A DNA stretch of 64,000 nucleotides from contig NZ_WTYU01000002.1 of assembly GCF_009827615.1 (NCBI RefSeq), positions 62,001-126,000 of the forward strand. The letters run 5' to 3'. A program made the position numbers and the translations under genes. Source of the stretch: Allopontixanthobacter confluentis (GTDB taxonomy: Bacteria > Pseudomonadota > Alphaproteobacteria > Sphingomonadales > Sphingomonadaceae). Positions 28,038 to 36,320 of the stretch are shown piece after piece; the first letter of the stretch is position 1; each line of letters opens with the position of its first letter. The notes under the pieces were generated by a model. It was given only the letters and a program-made list of their open reading frames with translations. It searched no databases and was not told the origin of the DNA.

Positions 28038-29117
28038 ATGGATTACGAAAAAGAAATGGTCGGCACTGTCGAAGTGCCGGAAAAAGACCGGCTGGACGAA
28101 GCAAAGCTGACCCCGTGGATGGAAGCGAACGTCGAAGGCTTTGCCGGCCCCATGACCATTACCAAGTTCAAAGGCGGGCAATCCAACCCCACCTACCGGA
28201 TTGATACGCCGGCGCAGTCCTATGTGCTGCGCCGTCAGCCGTTCGGCAAATTGCTGCCTTCTGCCCATGCGGTGGACCGGGAATATCGCGCCATGGCCGC
28301 GCTCTACCCCACCGGCTTTCCAGTGCCGCGGGCCTATGGCCTGTGCGAAGATACAGACGTGCTGGGTTCCAAATTCTTCATCATGGGGCTGGCTGATGGC
28401 CGGTCGCTGTGGAACGGTTCCCTGCCCGGTTGCGAGCCCAACGAACGCGGCGCCATTTATAACGCCATGATCGATACAATCGCCGATCTTCACCTGAAAA
28501 ATCCGGATGATATTGGCCTGTCCGATTTCGGCAAGCCCACGGATTACTGCGCACGGCAGATTTCGCGCTGGTCAAAGCAATATAAGCTTTCCGAAACCGA
28601 GAGCATTCCCAAAATGGACCGGCTGATTGAATGGCTGCCCACGACCATCCCGCCGCAGCATGGAAATGGCATTGCCCATGGCGATTACCGGCTGGACAAT
28701 ATGATTTTCCATAAGACAGAGCCTCGCGTTATTGCCGTGCTGGACTGGGAATTATCCACTCTGGGAGATCCGATTGCGGATTTCTCCTACCTCATGCTGA
28801 ACTGGATCAGCCCGGTGGACGGGCGCGCCGGCATTGGCGGGCTGGATCACCAGGCATTGGGCATTCCGACCATGGAAGAAGCGGTGGACCGCTATGTTAC
28901 GCGCACCGGTTTTCCGGTGCCGCCGATGGATTGGTATTTTGCCTATAATCTGTTCCGGCTGGCAGGCATCATCCAGGGCATCAAGAAACGCGTCATCGAT
29001 GGCACGGCATCAAGTTCGCATGCCCGGGAAATGTCCGAACGGGTGGGTCCGCTGGTGGACCGCGCCTATGAATTTGCGATCAAGGCCGGGATGCCCGCCA
29101 CTGCCGGGCTGGACTGA
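28038..29117 (+). CDS. APH-fold phosphotransferase, possible hydroxyacyl-CoA kinase
   Basis: 359 residues of the aminoglycoside-phosphotransferase/choline-kinase fold. GGQSNPTYRI is the nucleotide loop region, the catalytic loop is HGDYRLDNMIFH near residue 215, and the metal Asp is in LDWELSTLGDPIADFSYL. Such proteins occur next to ACADs in many bacteria. In Pseudomonas the levulinate pathway uses one (LvaA) to phosphorylate 4-hydroxyvaleryl-CoA. Here it lies 15 bases after the ADH. It is not a likely antibiotic-resistance gene. Confidence 0.85.
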   Translation: MDYEKEMVGTVEVPEKDRLDEAKLTPWMEANVEGFAGPMTITKFKGGQSNPTYRIDTPAQSYVLRRQPFGKLLPSAHAVDREYRAMAALYPTGFPVPRAYGLCEDTDVLGSKFFIMGLADGRSLWNGSLPGCEPNERGAIYNAMIDTIADLHLKNPDDIGLSDFGKPTDYCARQISRWSKQYKLSETESIPKMDRLIEWLPTTIPPQHGNGIAHGDYRLDNMIFHKTEPRVIAVLDWELSTLGDPIADFSYLMLNWISPVDGRAGIGGLDHQALGIPTMEEAVDRYVTRTGFPVPPMDWYFAYNLFRLAGIIQGIKKRVIDGTASSSHAREMSERVGPLVDRAYEFAIKAGMPATAGLD

Positions 29118-29122
29118 CGCGA

Positions 29123-31528
29123 TCAGAAATCGCGCGTCCATCTGACGGCCACACCGCTATCGTCAGGGCCCGCGCTGTAATGTCCCGGGTCCTTGCGATA
29201 GAACAGGCTGGCCGCAGCATTGCCGCCCATCAGCGGCCCGCGCCAGGCAATTTCGCCCATCATTTCGCGGCCCTGCGGGGCCAGCGACAAGCGGCGAATG
29301 CCGAAACCGGCGGTTTGCGTGCCATAATCATAGGACACCGGCAGGTTCAGATTGAGCCCGCCCCCGCTGACGCGCAATGGCTGTGATAGGCGCAGGCCCA
29401 GCGTATCGCCCGGAACAAACAGGGCCGCACGCGTGATGTCGAATGACCAGCCGTTGCTGGCAAAGTCGGATCCACCGGCGACCAGTCCGCTTTGGCGAGC
29501 GCGGGTAATGCCCTGGCGGTAGGCAGCGCCAAGGCGCCATTGCGGCGCGAGCGACAGGCTGGCGCTGGCATCGGCAAACATCGTATCTGCCCCTGATGCG
29601 CCCAATGCGCGGTGGAAATAGGCGCCCAGAACCGTGTCGCTTTCCGCCATCCAGCCAAGGCCCAGCGCGGCTTCGACTGGCCCGAACCGGCGATCTGCGG
29701 ACAATGCGAAATTGCGGACGTTGCGGTCTTCCGGCTGCTGCAAGGCAGGCGTTCCGGCGCGCTGGCGCGTCAGCACGGCAGCACCGCTTTCCGCGCTGAG
29801 GGTGAGGCCCCAATCTCCCACCTGGCGGCGCAGGGCGAAAGATGCGTCAGCACTTTTTACAAATCCGTTGTCGCCGCTGGCGCTACTGGCAATCATGAAT
29901 GCCGGGCGTTCCTGCCCCTGCACTTGCGCCACCAGCCCATCAGCGCTTTCGGCAAAAGCGAAGCCGAGCATGGTCGCAGGGTCGATCTGCAATGCCACAC
30001 GGGCCGCCAGCACACGCGCGGCATCTGCACCCTCCGGCGTCAGGCGCAATTGGCTGACCGCCGAAACGCTGCTCTGTTGCTGGCTTGTATCGCTGATGGT
30101 GAAGGCCATGGACAGACCTTTGGTAGATGCTGCCACGCGCCGCCCGCGTGTTTCCACCGCCGCCAGCAGCCGGGGCCGCAGCGATGCGCCGGTCAAGCCC
30201 GCGCCCAGATCATAGGCGTAGGCGCGGTCATATTTGTCGGTCATGATGGTTTCAATCCCGACATTCAGCATCGCATCCCCCATGGGCGAGGATGCCTGAC
30301 CGGTATTGTCTGCCGGGGCCAGCGCGGTTCCGCTGCCGGCCAGCCGCGTGGTTCCCTGCGGGGCAAAGGCACGCGCAATGTCCAGAATGCCGCGGCCATA
30401 GGTGGCATCAATGCCTGCGGCCCCCGCATCGCGCGCGGAGGTGAGCAGGATTTCGACAATCTGCCGCCCGCTCAGATTGGGGAATGCCTGCGCCAGCAAT
30501 GCCACCGCGCCTGCCACTTGCGGCGCGGCAAAGCTGGTGCCGGAAATGACCGTCACAAACCGGTCGCCACTGGCGTCTGTGGTGATGCGTATCTGGCCGT
30601 TGTCATAAACGCAGCAGATCTGTTCGCCCCGCGCCGACAGGAACGATACCGCATTATTGCCAGCCCGGTTGCTGAAGGCAGAAAATTCGCCCGCTTCTGT
30701 CACTGATCCCACGATGATGACATTGGCCCCGCCCGCCGCCAGCAGGCCACTGGCGAAGGGATCGGGCTGGGCAGGATCGATCCCCGCTTCGGTGGAATCG
30801 CCATCATTGCCCGCTGACACCACGATAACCACGCCAGCAGCCGCGGCCCGGCTGATGGCGTCTGTCACCACGCGGCTGGGGTTTCCGCCGCCCAGGCTGA
30901 GGTTGATGACTTTGGCGCCCAGGCTGACCGCGCGGTCCACGCCGGTAGCAATATCGCGGTCATCAAACAGGCAGCCATCCAGCGCTTCGGGCGTTTCGGA
31001 CGCACAGCTGCCCGGTTCATCCGCCCTCAGCGCAAGGATATTGGCGCCATAGGCAATGCCGACAATGCCGGTGTTGTCCCGCGCTGCCGCGGCAATCATG
31101 GCCACATTGGTGCCGTGGTCGTCTTCTGCGTTCACGCCGCGATTGCTCGCCACATCGGCCGACCCTGTATGCACGCGGCCGGCAAATTCAGGGCTGTCGA
31201 TGTCGATCCCTGTATCAATGATGGCGATGGTCGCGCCCGCGCCGGTAATTCCAGCAGTCCATGCGGTTACCGCATTATGGAACCCGGGCCCGTCTGACCG
31301 GCGGAATTCCGCCGTATCGAAATTGGTGGGGGGCGGAGTGGGCGTAGGCGTTGGGGCCGGAGTAGTCGTTGGCGTCGGAACAGGGGTCGGGGCCGGAGCG
31401 GGATTGGGCGTGCTGATCACATTTCCGCCGCCGGACCCGCCCCCTCCGCCGCAGGCAGACAGACTAACCAGCACGGCAAGCGCGCAGCCAAGGCGCAGCC
31501 GCGCCGATACACCATCAATTGCAGCCAT
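29123..31528 (-). CDS. Lipoprotein-type subtilase autotransporter
   Basis: 801 residues. The signal ends in the lipobox LSAC (Cys26), followed by Gly-rich and long Pro/Thr linkers (to about residue 70). The S8 protease domain has the triad Asp105 (AIIDTGID), His138 (DDHGTNVA) and Ser332 (SGTSFAAP). Residues from about 400 to the end are amphipathic strands ending in aromatic F (VAVRWTRDF), expected to form an outer-membrane barrel. A lipidated subtilase autotransporter is the layout of NalP and SphB1, which trim other surface proteins. Client unknown. Confidence 0.82.
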   Translation of the reverse strand: MAAIDGVSARLRLGCALAVLVSLSACGGGGGSGGGNVISTPNPAPAPTPVPTPTTTPAPTPTPTPPPTNFDTAEFRRSDGPGFHNAVTAWTAGITGAGATIAIIDTGIDIDSPEFAGRVHTGSADVASNRGVNAEDDHGTNVAMIAAAARDNTGIVGIAYGANILALRADEPGSCASETPEALDGCLFDDRDIATGVDRAVSLGAKVINLSLGGGNPSRVVTDAISRAAAAGVVIVVSAGNDGDSTEAGIDPAQPDPFASGLLAAGGANVIIVGSVTEAGEFSAFSNRAGNNAVSFLSARGEQICCVYDNGQIRITTDASGDRFVTVISGTSFAAPQVAGAVALLAQAFPNLSGRQIVEILLTSARDAGAAGIDATYGRGILDIARAFAPQGTTRLAGSGTALAPADNTGQASSPMGDAMLNVGIETIMTDKYDRAYAYDLGAGLTGASLRPRLLAAVETRGRRVAASTKGLSMAFTISDTSQQQSSVSAVSQLRLTPEGADAARVLAARVALQIDPATMLGFAFAESADGLVAQVQGQERPAFMIASSASGDNGFVKSADASFALRRQVGDWGLTLSAESGAAVLTRQRAGTPALQQPEDRNVRNFALSADRRFGPVEAALGLGWMAESDTVLGAYFHRALGASGADTMFADASASLSLAPQWRLGAAYRQGITRARQSGLVAGGSDFASNGWSFDITRAALFVPGDTLGLRLSQPLRVSGGGLNLNLPVSYDYGTQTAGFGIRRLSLAPQGREMMGEIAWRGPLMGGNAAASLFYRKDPGHYSAGPDDSGVAVRWTRDF

Positions 31529-31702
31529 ATTCCGGACCCTCAGCTTTGACGCGTAGATATAGGAAGCAAAAGGTAACTACTGCCTGAACAAACCCCCACG
31601 CACCGCACGGCTCCTTGGGAGTGATGAGGAACCTTGCCCGCAGTGCCATGGGCGGGTAGCAGCTGCAAAACGCCTGACAAGACCAATGCGGAAGCTGCCA
31701 TC

Positions 31703-32542
31703 ATGACCAACGAACTTGAAACCGCCATCGAAGCTGCATGGGAAAACCGCGCAAATGTCACCCCTGCCAGCAGTGATGTGGCAGCCGTGGTCAATGACGC
31801 GCTGGAATTGCTGGACAGCGGCACGGCACGTGTCGCCCAGCCCGATGGCAATGGCGGCTGGCAGGTAAACCAATGGCTGAAAAAAGCGGTGCTGCTGTCA
31901 TTCCGCCTCAATGACAATGTCATCATGGACCATGGGGCGGCGGGCGCGCCTGCTTTTGACAAGGTGCCATCCAAATTTGCAGGCTGGGGCGAAAACCGTT
32001 TTCGCGATGCCGGTTTCCGGGTGGTGCCTGGCGCAGTGGCGCGGCGCGGCAGTTACATTGGCAAGGGCGCGGTGCTGATGCCCAGCTTCGTCAATATCGG
32101 CGCCTATGTTGATGAAGGCACCATGGTGGACACCTGGGCCACAATCGGCAGCTGCGCGCAGATTGGCAAAAATGTGCATATTTCGGGCGGTGCCGGCATT
32201 GGCGGCGTGTTGGAGCCGCTGCAGGCAGGCCCAGTGGTGATCGAGGATGGCGCCTTTGTAGGCGCCCGTTCCGAAGTGGCCGAGGGCGTCATTGTCGGCC
32301 AGGGCGCGGTGCTTTCCATGGGGGTGTTTCTGGGCGCGTCGACCAAGATCATCGACCGGGCGACGGGCGAAATTCACATTGGCCGCGTGCCGCCCTATGC
32401 CGTGGTCGTGCCCGGTTCGCTGCCCGGCAAGCCCTTGCCAGACGGCAGCATGGGCCCATCGCTGTATTGCGCGGTTATTGTTAAGACAGTGGACGCGCAG
32501 ACGCGGGCCAAGACCGGCATCAATGAATTGCTGCGAGACTGA
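31703..32542 (+). CDS. dapD: Tetrahydrodipicolinate N-succinyltransferase
   Basis: Adds a succinyl group to tetrahydrodipicolinate in lysine and meso-diaminopimelate synthesis. The N-domain precedes a left-handed parallel beta-helix with hexapeptide repeats ([50 protein letters not shown]). 279 residues. The frame is open to 31634, but ATG 31703 (MTNELETAI) is the family start. Divergent from the subtilase gene. No dapE follows. Confidence 0.95.
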   Translation: MTNELETAIEAAWENRANVTPASSDVAAVVNDALELLDSGTARVAQPDGNGGWQVNQWLKKAVLLSFRLNDNVIMDHGAAGAPAFDKVPSKFAGWGENRFRDAGFRVVPGAVARRGSYIGKGAVLMPSFVNIGAYVDEGTMVDTWATIGSCAQIGKNVHISGGAGIGGVLEPLQAGPVVIEDGAFVGARSEVAEGVIVGQGAVLSMGVFLGASTKIIDRATGEIHIGRVPPYAVVVPGSLPGKPLPDGSMGPSLYCAVIVKTVDAQTRAKTGINELLRD

Positions 32543-32629
32543 TCGCAGGTTGGCCTGGTGGAACATTCTGCCAGCAAGAACGTAAATGCGACATAATCCG
32601 GATCGCGATTAATTTAGGGGACCATTCCG

Positions 32630-32941
32630 ATGGAACGGCAAGGCGACGAAGTTCACATAGAAACAGATGAAGTGCGCGGCGGCGAAAGCACCGGCGTAAT
32701 GCGCTATGTGCTGGGCATCAGCCTGGTGCTGGCAATCGTGCTGCTGTCAGCCATCTGGATGTTCGGCGCTGCATCGCAGGACGATGCGGAAAGCGAAATC
32801 ACCGCAAGCGGCACCATGGCCGCGCAGGAAGCGGAAAATGACGGCACGGACAGTATTGTCAGCGATGATGCCAAAACGGTTGGCGATGTTGGCAGCAACA
32901 ATGACGACGGAAATGCGCCGGTCGGCACCATCGAAAACTGA
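32630..32941 (+). CDS. Small bitopic membrane protein, hypothetical
   Basis: 103 residues: a charged cytosolic N terminus (MERQGDEVHIETDEVRGGES), one membrane helix (YVLGISLVLAIVLLSAIWMF, about residues 25-45), then an acidic, low-complexity exported tail. TTTAGGGGACCATTCCG precedes the start and offers a GGGGA site. No family recognised. Lies between dapD and the convergent dipeptidase. Confidence 0.55.
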   Translation: MERQGDEVHIETDEVRGGESTGVMRYVLGISLVLAIVLLSAIWMFGAASQDDAESEITASGTMAAQEAENDGTDSIVSDDAKTVGDVGSNNDDGNAPVGTIEN

Positions 32942-32943
32942 TT

Positions 32944-34260
32944 TTATGACGGCTCGCTGACTGCGGGCAATGGCGTTTCGACAGGGGGCTGACGGCTTTG
33001 CGCAGCAGCGTAGGCTTCAGCCCCTTTCAGCACGCGCATGATGTTGCGTGACGCAATTTTTTCAAGATCAGCCTGCGAATATCCGCGCCGCGCCAGTTCG
33101 GTGAATAATGCGGGGTAAGATGCCACGTCCTCCATCCCGACCGGCACAATATCCATCCCGTCATAATCCCCGCCGATGCCGATATGGTCCATGCCTGCCA
33201 TGGTGCGGATATGGTCGATATGGTCCGCCATATCCGCAATGGTCGCTTGCGGCTGCGGATTGCTTGCCAGCCAGGCAGTGATGTTCGTTTCAACCATGTC
33301 CGGTTGCCCCAGAAACAATGCCTTCAACCGTGCGCTTTCGGCAGCCAGCCTGCTTTGCCATTGGCGCAAATCCTCGTCCACAAACGGGGCGTAGCCCACC
33401 ACCATCACCACGCCGCCATTATCCGGCAGACGGCGCAGCACGCTGTCCGGCACATTACGCGCGTGCCCGTTTACGCCGCGCGCGCCGGAATGGCTGAAAA
33501 TGACAGGCGCAGCGGCCACATCCAGCGTATCATGCATGGTTTTTTCGCTCACATGGCTCAAGTCCACCAGCATCCCCAGCCGGTTCATTTCGCGCACCAC
33601 ATCGCGGCCAAACGGCGTCAGCCCGCCATGCGCCGGGACATCGGTTGCGCTGTCCGCCCAAGGCGTGTTTTTGGAATGGGTCAGCGTCATGTAACGTGCG
33701 CCCAGCCCGTACATCTGGCGCAGGACTGCCAGGCTTGAACCAATCGAGTGCCCCCCCTCCATTCCCAGAAGAGATGCAATTCTGCCTTTGGCCATTGCCG
33801 CTTCCACTTGGGCAGAACTGCGCGCCAGCATCAGATCGTCAGGATAGCGGGCAATCAGCCGGTCCATTACATCAATCTGTTCAAGCGTCGCCTGGACAGC
33901 CTCCGCTTCGGGCAGACCCGCAGACACGTAGACCGACCAGAATTGCGCGCCGACCCTCCCTTTGCGCAATCGCACAAGATCAGTGTGCATTGCCGCGTGA
34001 TCGGGCGTTTGGGTGGCGATGCCGCTGGTATCGCGGAAATCGAAATCATCGATCATGTTGCGATATCGTATGCGTAATTGTTCGGGCACGTCATTATGCC
34101 CGTCCCACACTGGCGTTGCGGCCAATGCCGCCTGCGCCACCCTGTCCGCACGCTCCGCGTCTGTTGCCTTGGAGGCAGTCTGCGGTGCTGGTTCCACGTT
34201 CTGGGACAGGGCAGGCGCTGCCAGCAAAGCCATGAGCAGAAATGCAGCTGTATTTTTCAT
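32944..34260 (-). CDS. Exported membrane dipeptidase, peptidase family M19
   Basis: 438 residues. A signal peptide (MKNTAAFLLMALLAAPALSQ) precedes a renal-dipeptidase-type barrel. Zinc-ligand segments visible are DGHNDVPEQL near residue 55, the glutamate-containing GMEGGHSIGSSLAVLR, IFSHSGARGV, and HIGIGGDYDGMD. Members cut dipeptides in the periplasm; bacterial ones often accept D-residues. ATG 34260 is preferred because the reading to 34269 starts with GTG. The C terminus is a Pro/Ser-rich extension. Confidence 0.9.
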   Translation of the reverse strand: MKNTAAFLLMALLAAPALSQNVEPAPQTASKATDAERADRVAQAALAATPVWDGHNDVPEQLRIRYRNMIDDFDFRDTSGIATQTPDHAAMHTDLVRLRKGRVGAQFWSVYVSAGLPEAEAVQATLEQIDVMDRLIARYPDDLMLARSSAQVEAAMAKGRIASLLGMEGGHSIGSSLAVLRQMYGLGARYMTLTHSKNTPWADSATDVPAHGGLTPFGRDVVREMNRLGMLVDLSHVSEKTMHDTLDVAAAPVIFSHSGARGVNGHARNVPDSVLRRLPDNGGVVMVVGYAPFVDEDLRQWQSRLAAESARLKALFLGQPDMVETNITAWLASNPQPQATIADMADHIDHIRTMAGMDHIGIGGDYDGMDIVPVGMEDVASYPALFTELARRGYSQADLEKIASRNIMRVLKGAEAYAAAQSRQPPVETPLPAVSEPS

Positions 34261-34353
34261 ATCGGACACTCTGCTGTAAGGTGGCGCGGGCAGGACGGAT
34301 CAATCGAGTGCTATTGGTAACCGTCTTCAGTGCAGCAACAAGGAAATAAGTGC

Positions 34354-34641
34354 ATGATGCAGGCAATGTGGAATGGGCAGGTCATCGCCCGGTCCGATGC
34401 GACCGTGGTGGTTGAAGGTAATCATTATTTCCCCGCTACCGCAGTTGATATGGATTTCCTTCGCCCCAGTGACACGGCCACTGTCTGCCCGTGGAAAGGT
34501 ACAGCGCAATATTACTCGCTGGAAGTGGGCGGTGAAACCAACCGCGATGCCGCGTGGTATTATGCTGAACCCAAGGATGCAGCGGCACAAATTCGCGGGC
34601 ACATCGCTTTCTGGAAAGGGGTAGAGGTTACGCAGGCGTGA
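34354..34641 (+). CDS. DUF427 family protein
   Basis: 95 residues with the DUF427 core: ARSDATVVVEGNHYFPATAVD, TATVCPWKGTAQYYSLEVGGE and AAWYYAEPKDAA. The family is a compact beta fold of unknown function, widespread in proteobacteria. AAGGAAATAAG precedes the tandem ATG ATG at 34354/34357. It stands between the dipeptidase and a DoxX-like gene. Confidence 0.85.
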   Translation: MMQAMWNGQVIARSDATVVVEGNHYFPATAVDMDFLRPSDTATVCPWKGTAQYYSLEVGGETNRDAAWYYAEPKDAAAQIRGHIAFWKGVEVTQA

Positions 34642-34708
34642 CCGCAGGGCAAACATTGGCCCTCAGGCGGGAAGGCCGGGCACATGGCTGGCTCCAAAGG
34701 CATACTTT

Positions 34709-35113
34709 ATGATCCGCACGGTCACAAGAACAGTGCTCGCGGTGATTTATGCCATTGCCGGATATCTGCATATCTATGCGCCAGATGCGTTTTTGAAGAT
34801 CACGCCGGCATGGGTCATGTGGCCCGACGCGGTGGTCTTCTGGACCGGAGTGGCAGAGCTTGTGGGGGCTGCAGGATTGGTCCAGCCCTGGTCGCTGCGC
34901 CTCAGGCGCGCGGCGGCCATCGGCCTTGCTTTATATGCGCTGTGTGTGTGGCCAGCCAATATCAACCATTTCGCGATGGACATGGCACGCGCCGATAGCG
35001 GGCTTGGTCTTGGCTATCATGTGCCACGGATGATCGCACAGCCGGTGATCATCTGGCTTGCCCTGTGGGCGGGCGGAGTAACCGGGTGGCCATTCCGCCC
35101 GCGCAGCAGGTGA
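34709..35113 (+). CDS. DoxX-like inner-membrane protein
   Basis: 134 residues with four predicted membrane helices: VLAVIYAIAGYLHIY, VVFWTGVAELVGAAGLVQ, AAAIGLALYALCVWPANINHF and IIWLALWAGGV. The VAELVGAAGLV and CVWPANINH motifs fit the DoxX-like/YphA family. It ends 33 bases before the SWIB stop. Function unknown. Confidence 0.75.
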   Translation: MIRTVTRTVLAVIYAIAGYLHIYAPDAFLKITPAWVMWPDAVVFWTGVAELVGAAGLVQPWSLRLRRAAAIGLALYALCVWPANINHFAMDMARADSGLGLGYHVPRMIAQPVIIWLALWAGGVTGWPFRPRSR

Positions 35114-35145
35114 AGGGCAGCATCACACCGCCCCCCTTTTGATTA

Positions 35146-35397
35146 TCAGGTGAGGTGCTTGGACACAGCAGCCGTCATCTTGAACATGGAAATCTGTTCT
35201 TTGCCGATAACGGCGCCCAACTTGTCATCAGGGTTGATCTGGCGCTTGTCCTTGGCATCCTGAAGATCGTTCGCCTTGATATATTCCCATACTTTCGAGG
35301 TTACCTGAGCGCGTGTCAGCGGGCCTTTGCCGATGACATTTTCGAGCTCCGGTGAAACCGTGACGGGTTTTTGCAATGCGTTGTTCTTGCCAGCCAT
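35146..35397 (-). CDS. SWIB/MDM2-domain protein
   Basis: 83 residues consisting of a Lys-rich N terminus and one SWIB domain (GPLTRAQVTSKVWEYIKAND, then INPDDKLGAVIG, ISMFKMTAAVSKHL). Bacterial SWIB proteins are small and of unclear role; chlamydial and plant ones bind chromatin. Eukaryotic-type fold, common in sphingomonads, so not a sign of recent transfer. ATTTAGGTCC precedes the start on the minus strand. Confidence 0.88.
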   Translation of the reverse strand: MAGKNNALQKPVTVSPELENVIGKGPLTRAQVTSKVWEYIKANDLQDAKDKRQINPDDKLGAVIGKEQISMFKMTAAVSKHLT

Positions 35398-35463
35398 TAT
35401 TTAGGTCCTTCCTTGTTTGGTAATATCAGCCTGCCATCGCTCCCGTTTCCGGGCCGTGCGCTA

Positions 35464-36069
35464 TCAGGCGTCTTCGTCGTCTTCATCCCACGCGTCATCA
35501 TCGTCCTCATCCCGGGCGTAGGTCCCGGTAAGCACGGCAGTGCCGATGACATGCCCTTGCATGGCAGCCACCAGTTCCTTTCGCCCGGCGCCCGGCATCA
35601 ATGTCAGCGGCAGGTCGAGAGCGAAAATCTGGAACACGTAATCATGAGCATCATCGCCCAGCGGCGGGTCAGGCAGCAACCATTCGGAATTCTTCCGGGC
35701 ATTCTTGCCCACGCGCGGGGGCGCTTCGCCTTCCAGCAATTTGCCCTTTTGCGGGGCCAGCCCCCATACCAGCCAGTGGCACAATGGCTCGCCGCCCGAC
35801 ATGGCATCGGCATCTTCGACAATGATGGCCAGTTCCTGCGTGCCGGCAGGCGGCGCGTTCCATTCCAGCGGCGGCGCAACGGCATCTTCTTCCTGCGCTG
35901 TAAAGCATGGGTCCAGTTCGGCACCATTGGCAAATGCAGGGCTGGTCAGGGCAAATCCGGAACGGCCGAGATCACGTTCACTGGCAAGCTGCGCCACAGT
36001 CAGCTTGCCATGTCCTGCGCGGACATTTTTGAGCGCGGCAGCAAGCCATGCAGGGACGTGTTCGGGCAT
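35464..36069 (-). CDS. YbhB/YbcL-type PEBP-like protein
   Basis: 201 residues from the ATG at 36069, which keeps a proper 10-base gap to AAGGAGA; the ATG at 36078 lies too close. The Raf-kinase-inhibitor-like/PEBP motif is visible: VAPPLEWNAPPAGTQELAIIVEDADA, CHWLVWGL and YVFQIFALD. A helical N-terminal extension and a very acidic tail (DEDDDDAWDEDDEDA) are unusual for the family. No signal peptide. Function unknown. Confidence 0.82.
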   Translation of the reverse strand: MPEHVPAWLAAALKNVRAGHGKLTVAQLASERDLGRSGFALTSPAFANGAELDPCFTAQEEDAVAPPLEWNAPPAGTQELAIIVEDADAMSGGEPLCHWLVWGLAPQKGKLLEGEAPPRVGKNARKNSEWLLPDPPLGDDAHDYVFQIFALDLPLTLMPGAGRKELVAAMQGHVIGTAVLTGTYARDEDDDDAWDEDDEDA

Positions 36070-36320
36070 TTGAGGCATTCTCCTTACTTATCCACACACT
36101 AGGCCCATCAAAGCAACCCGGCGACCCTCGGAGACCCAAAAAACTAGGGTTTTCCACCACAGAGGCCCCGATTTACGCATAATCTGGCGCTTCCTTCATC
36201 CGTAAACCATCAAAATTGGTGGAAGTTTCCGACAAAGCCTTGCCCGGCACAATTTACAGCGGCATCTTCCCACGGCAGACAGGCGATGAAATACTGCAGG
36301 TCGGGTAGCGGAGAAAGCAT

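Noticed and set aside
28038-29117. APH-fold protein as an aminoglycoside-resistance gene
   Set aside because: Location in an acyl-CoA cluster and the similarity to ACAD-linked kinases make resistance unlikely.
36088-36096. TTATCCACA, a consensus DnaA-box sequence, and TTTTCCACC nearby
   Set aside because: One 9-mer match is expected by chance at about this frequency in 64 kb. There is no cluster of boxes and no origin-linked gene beside it.
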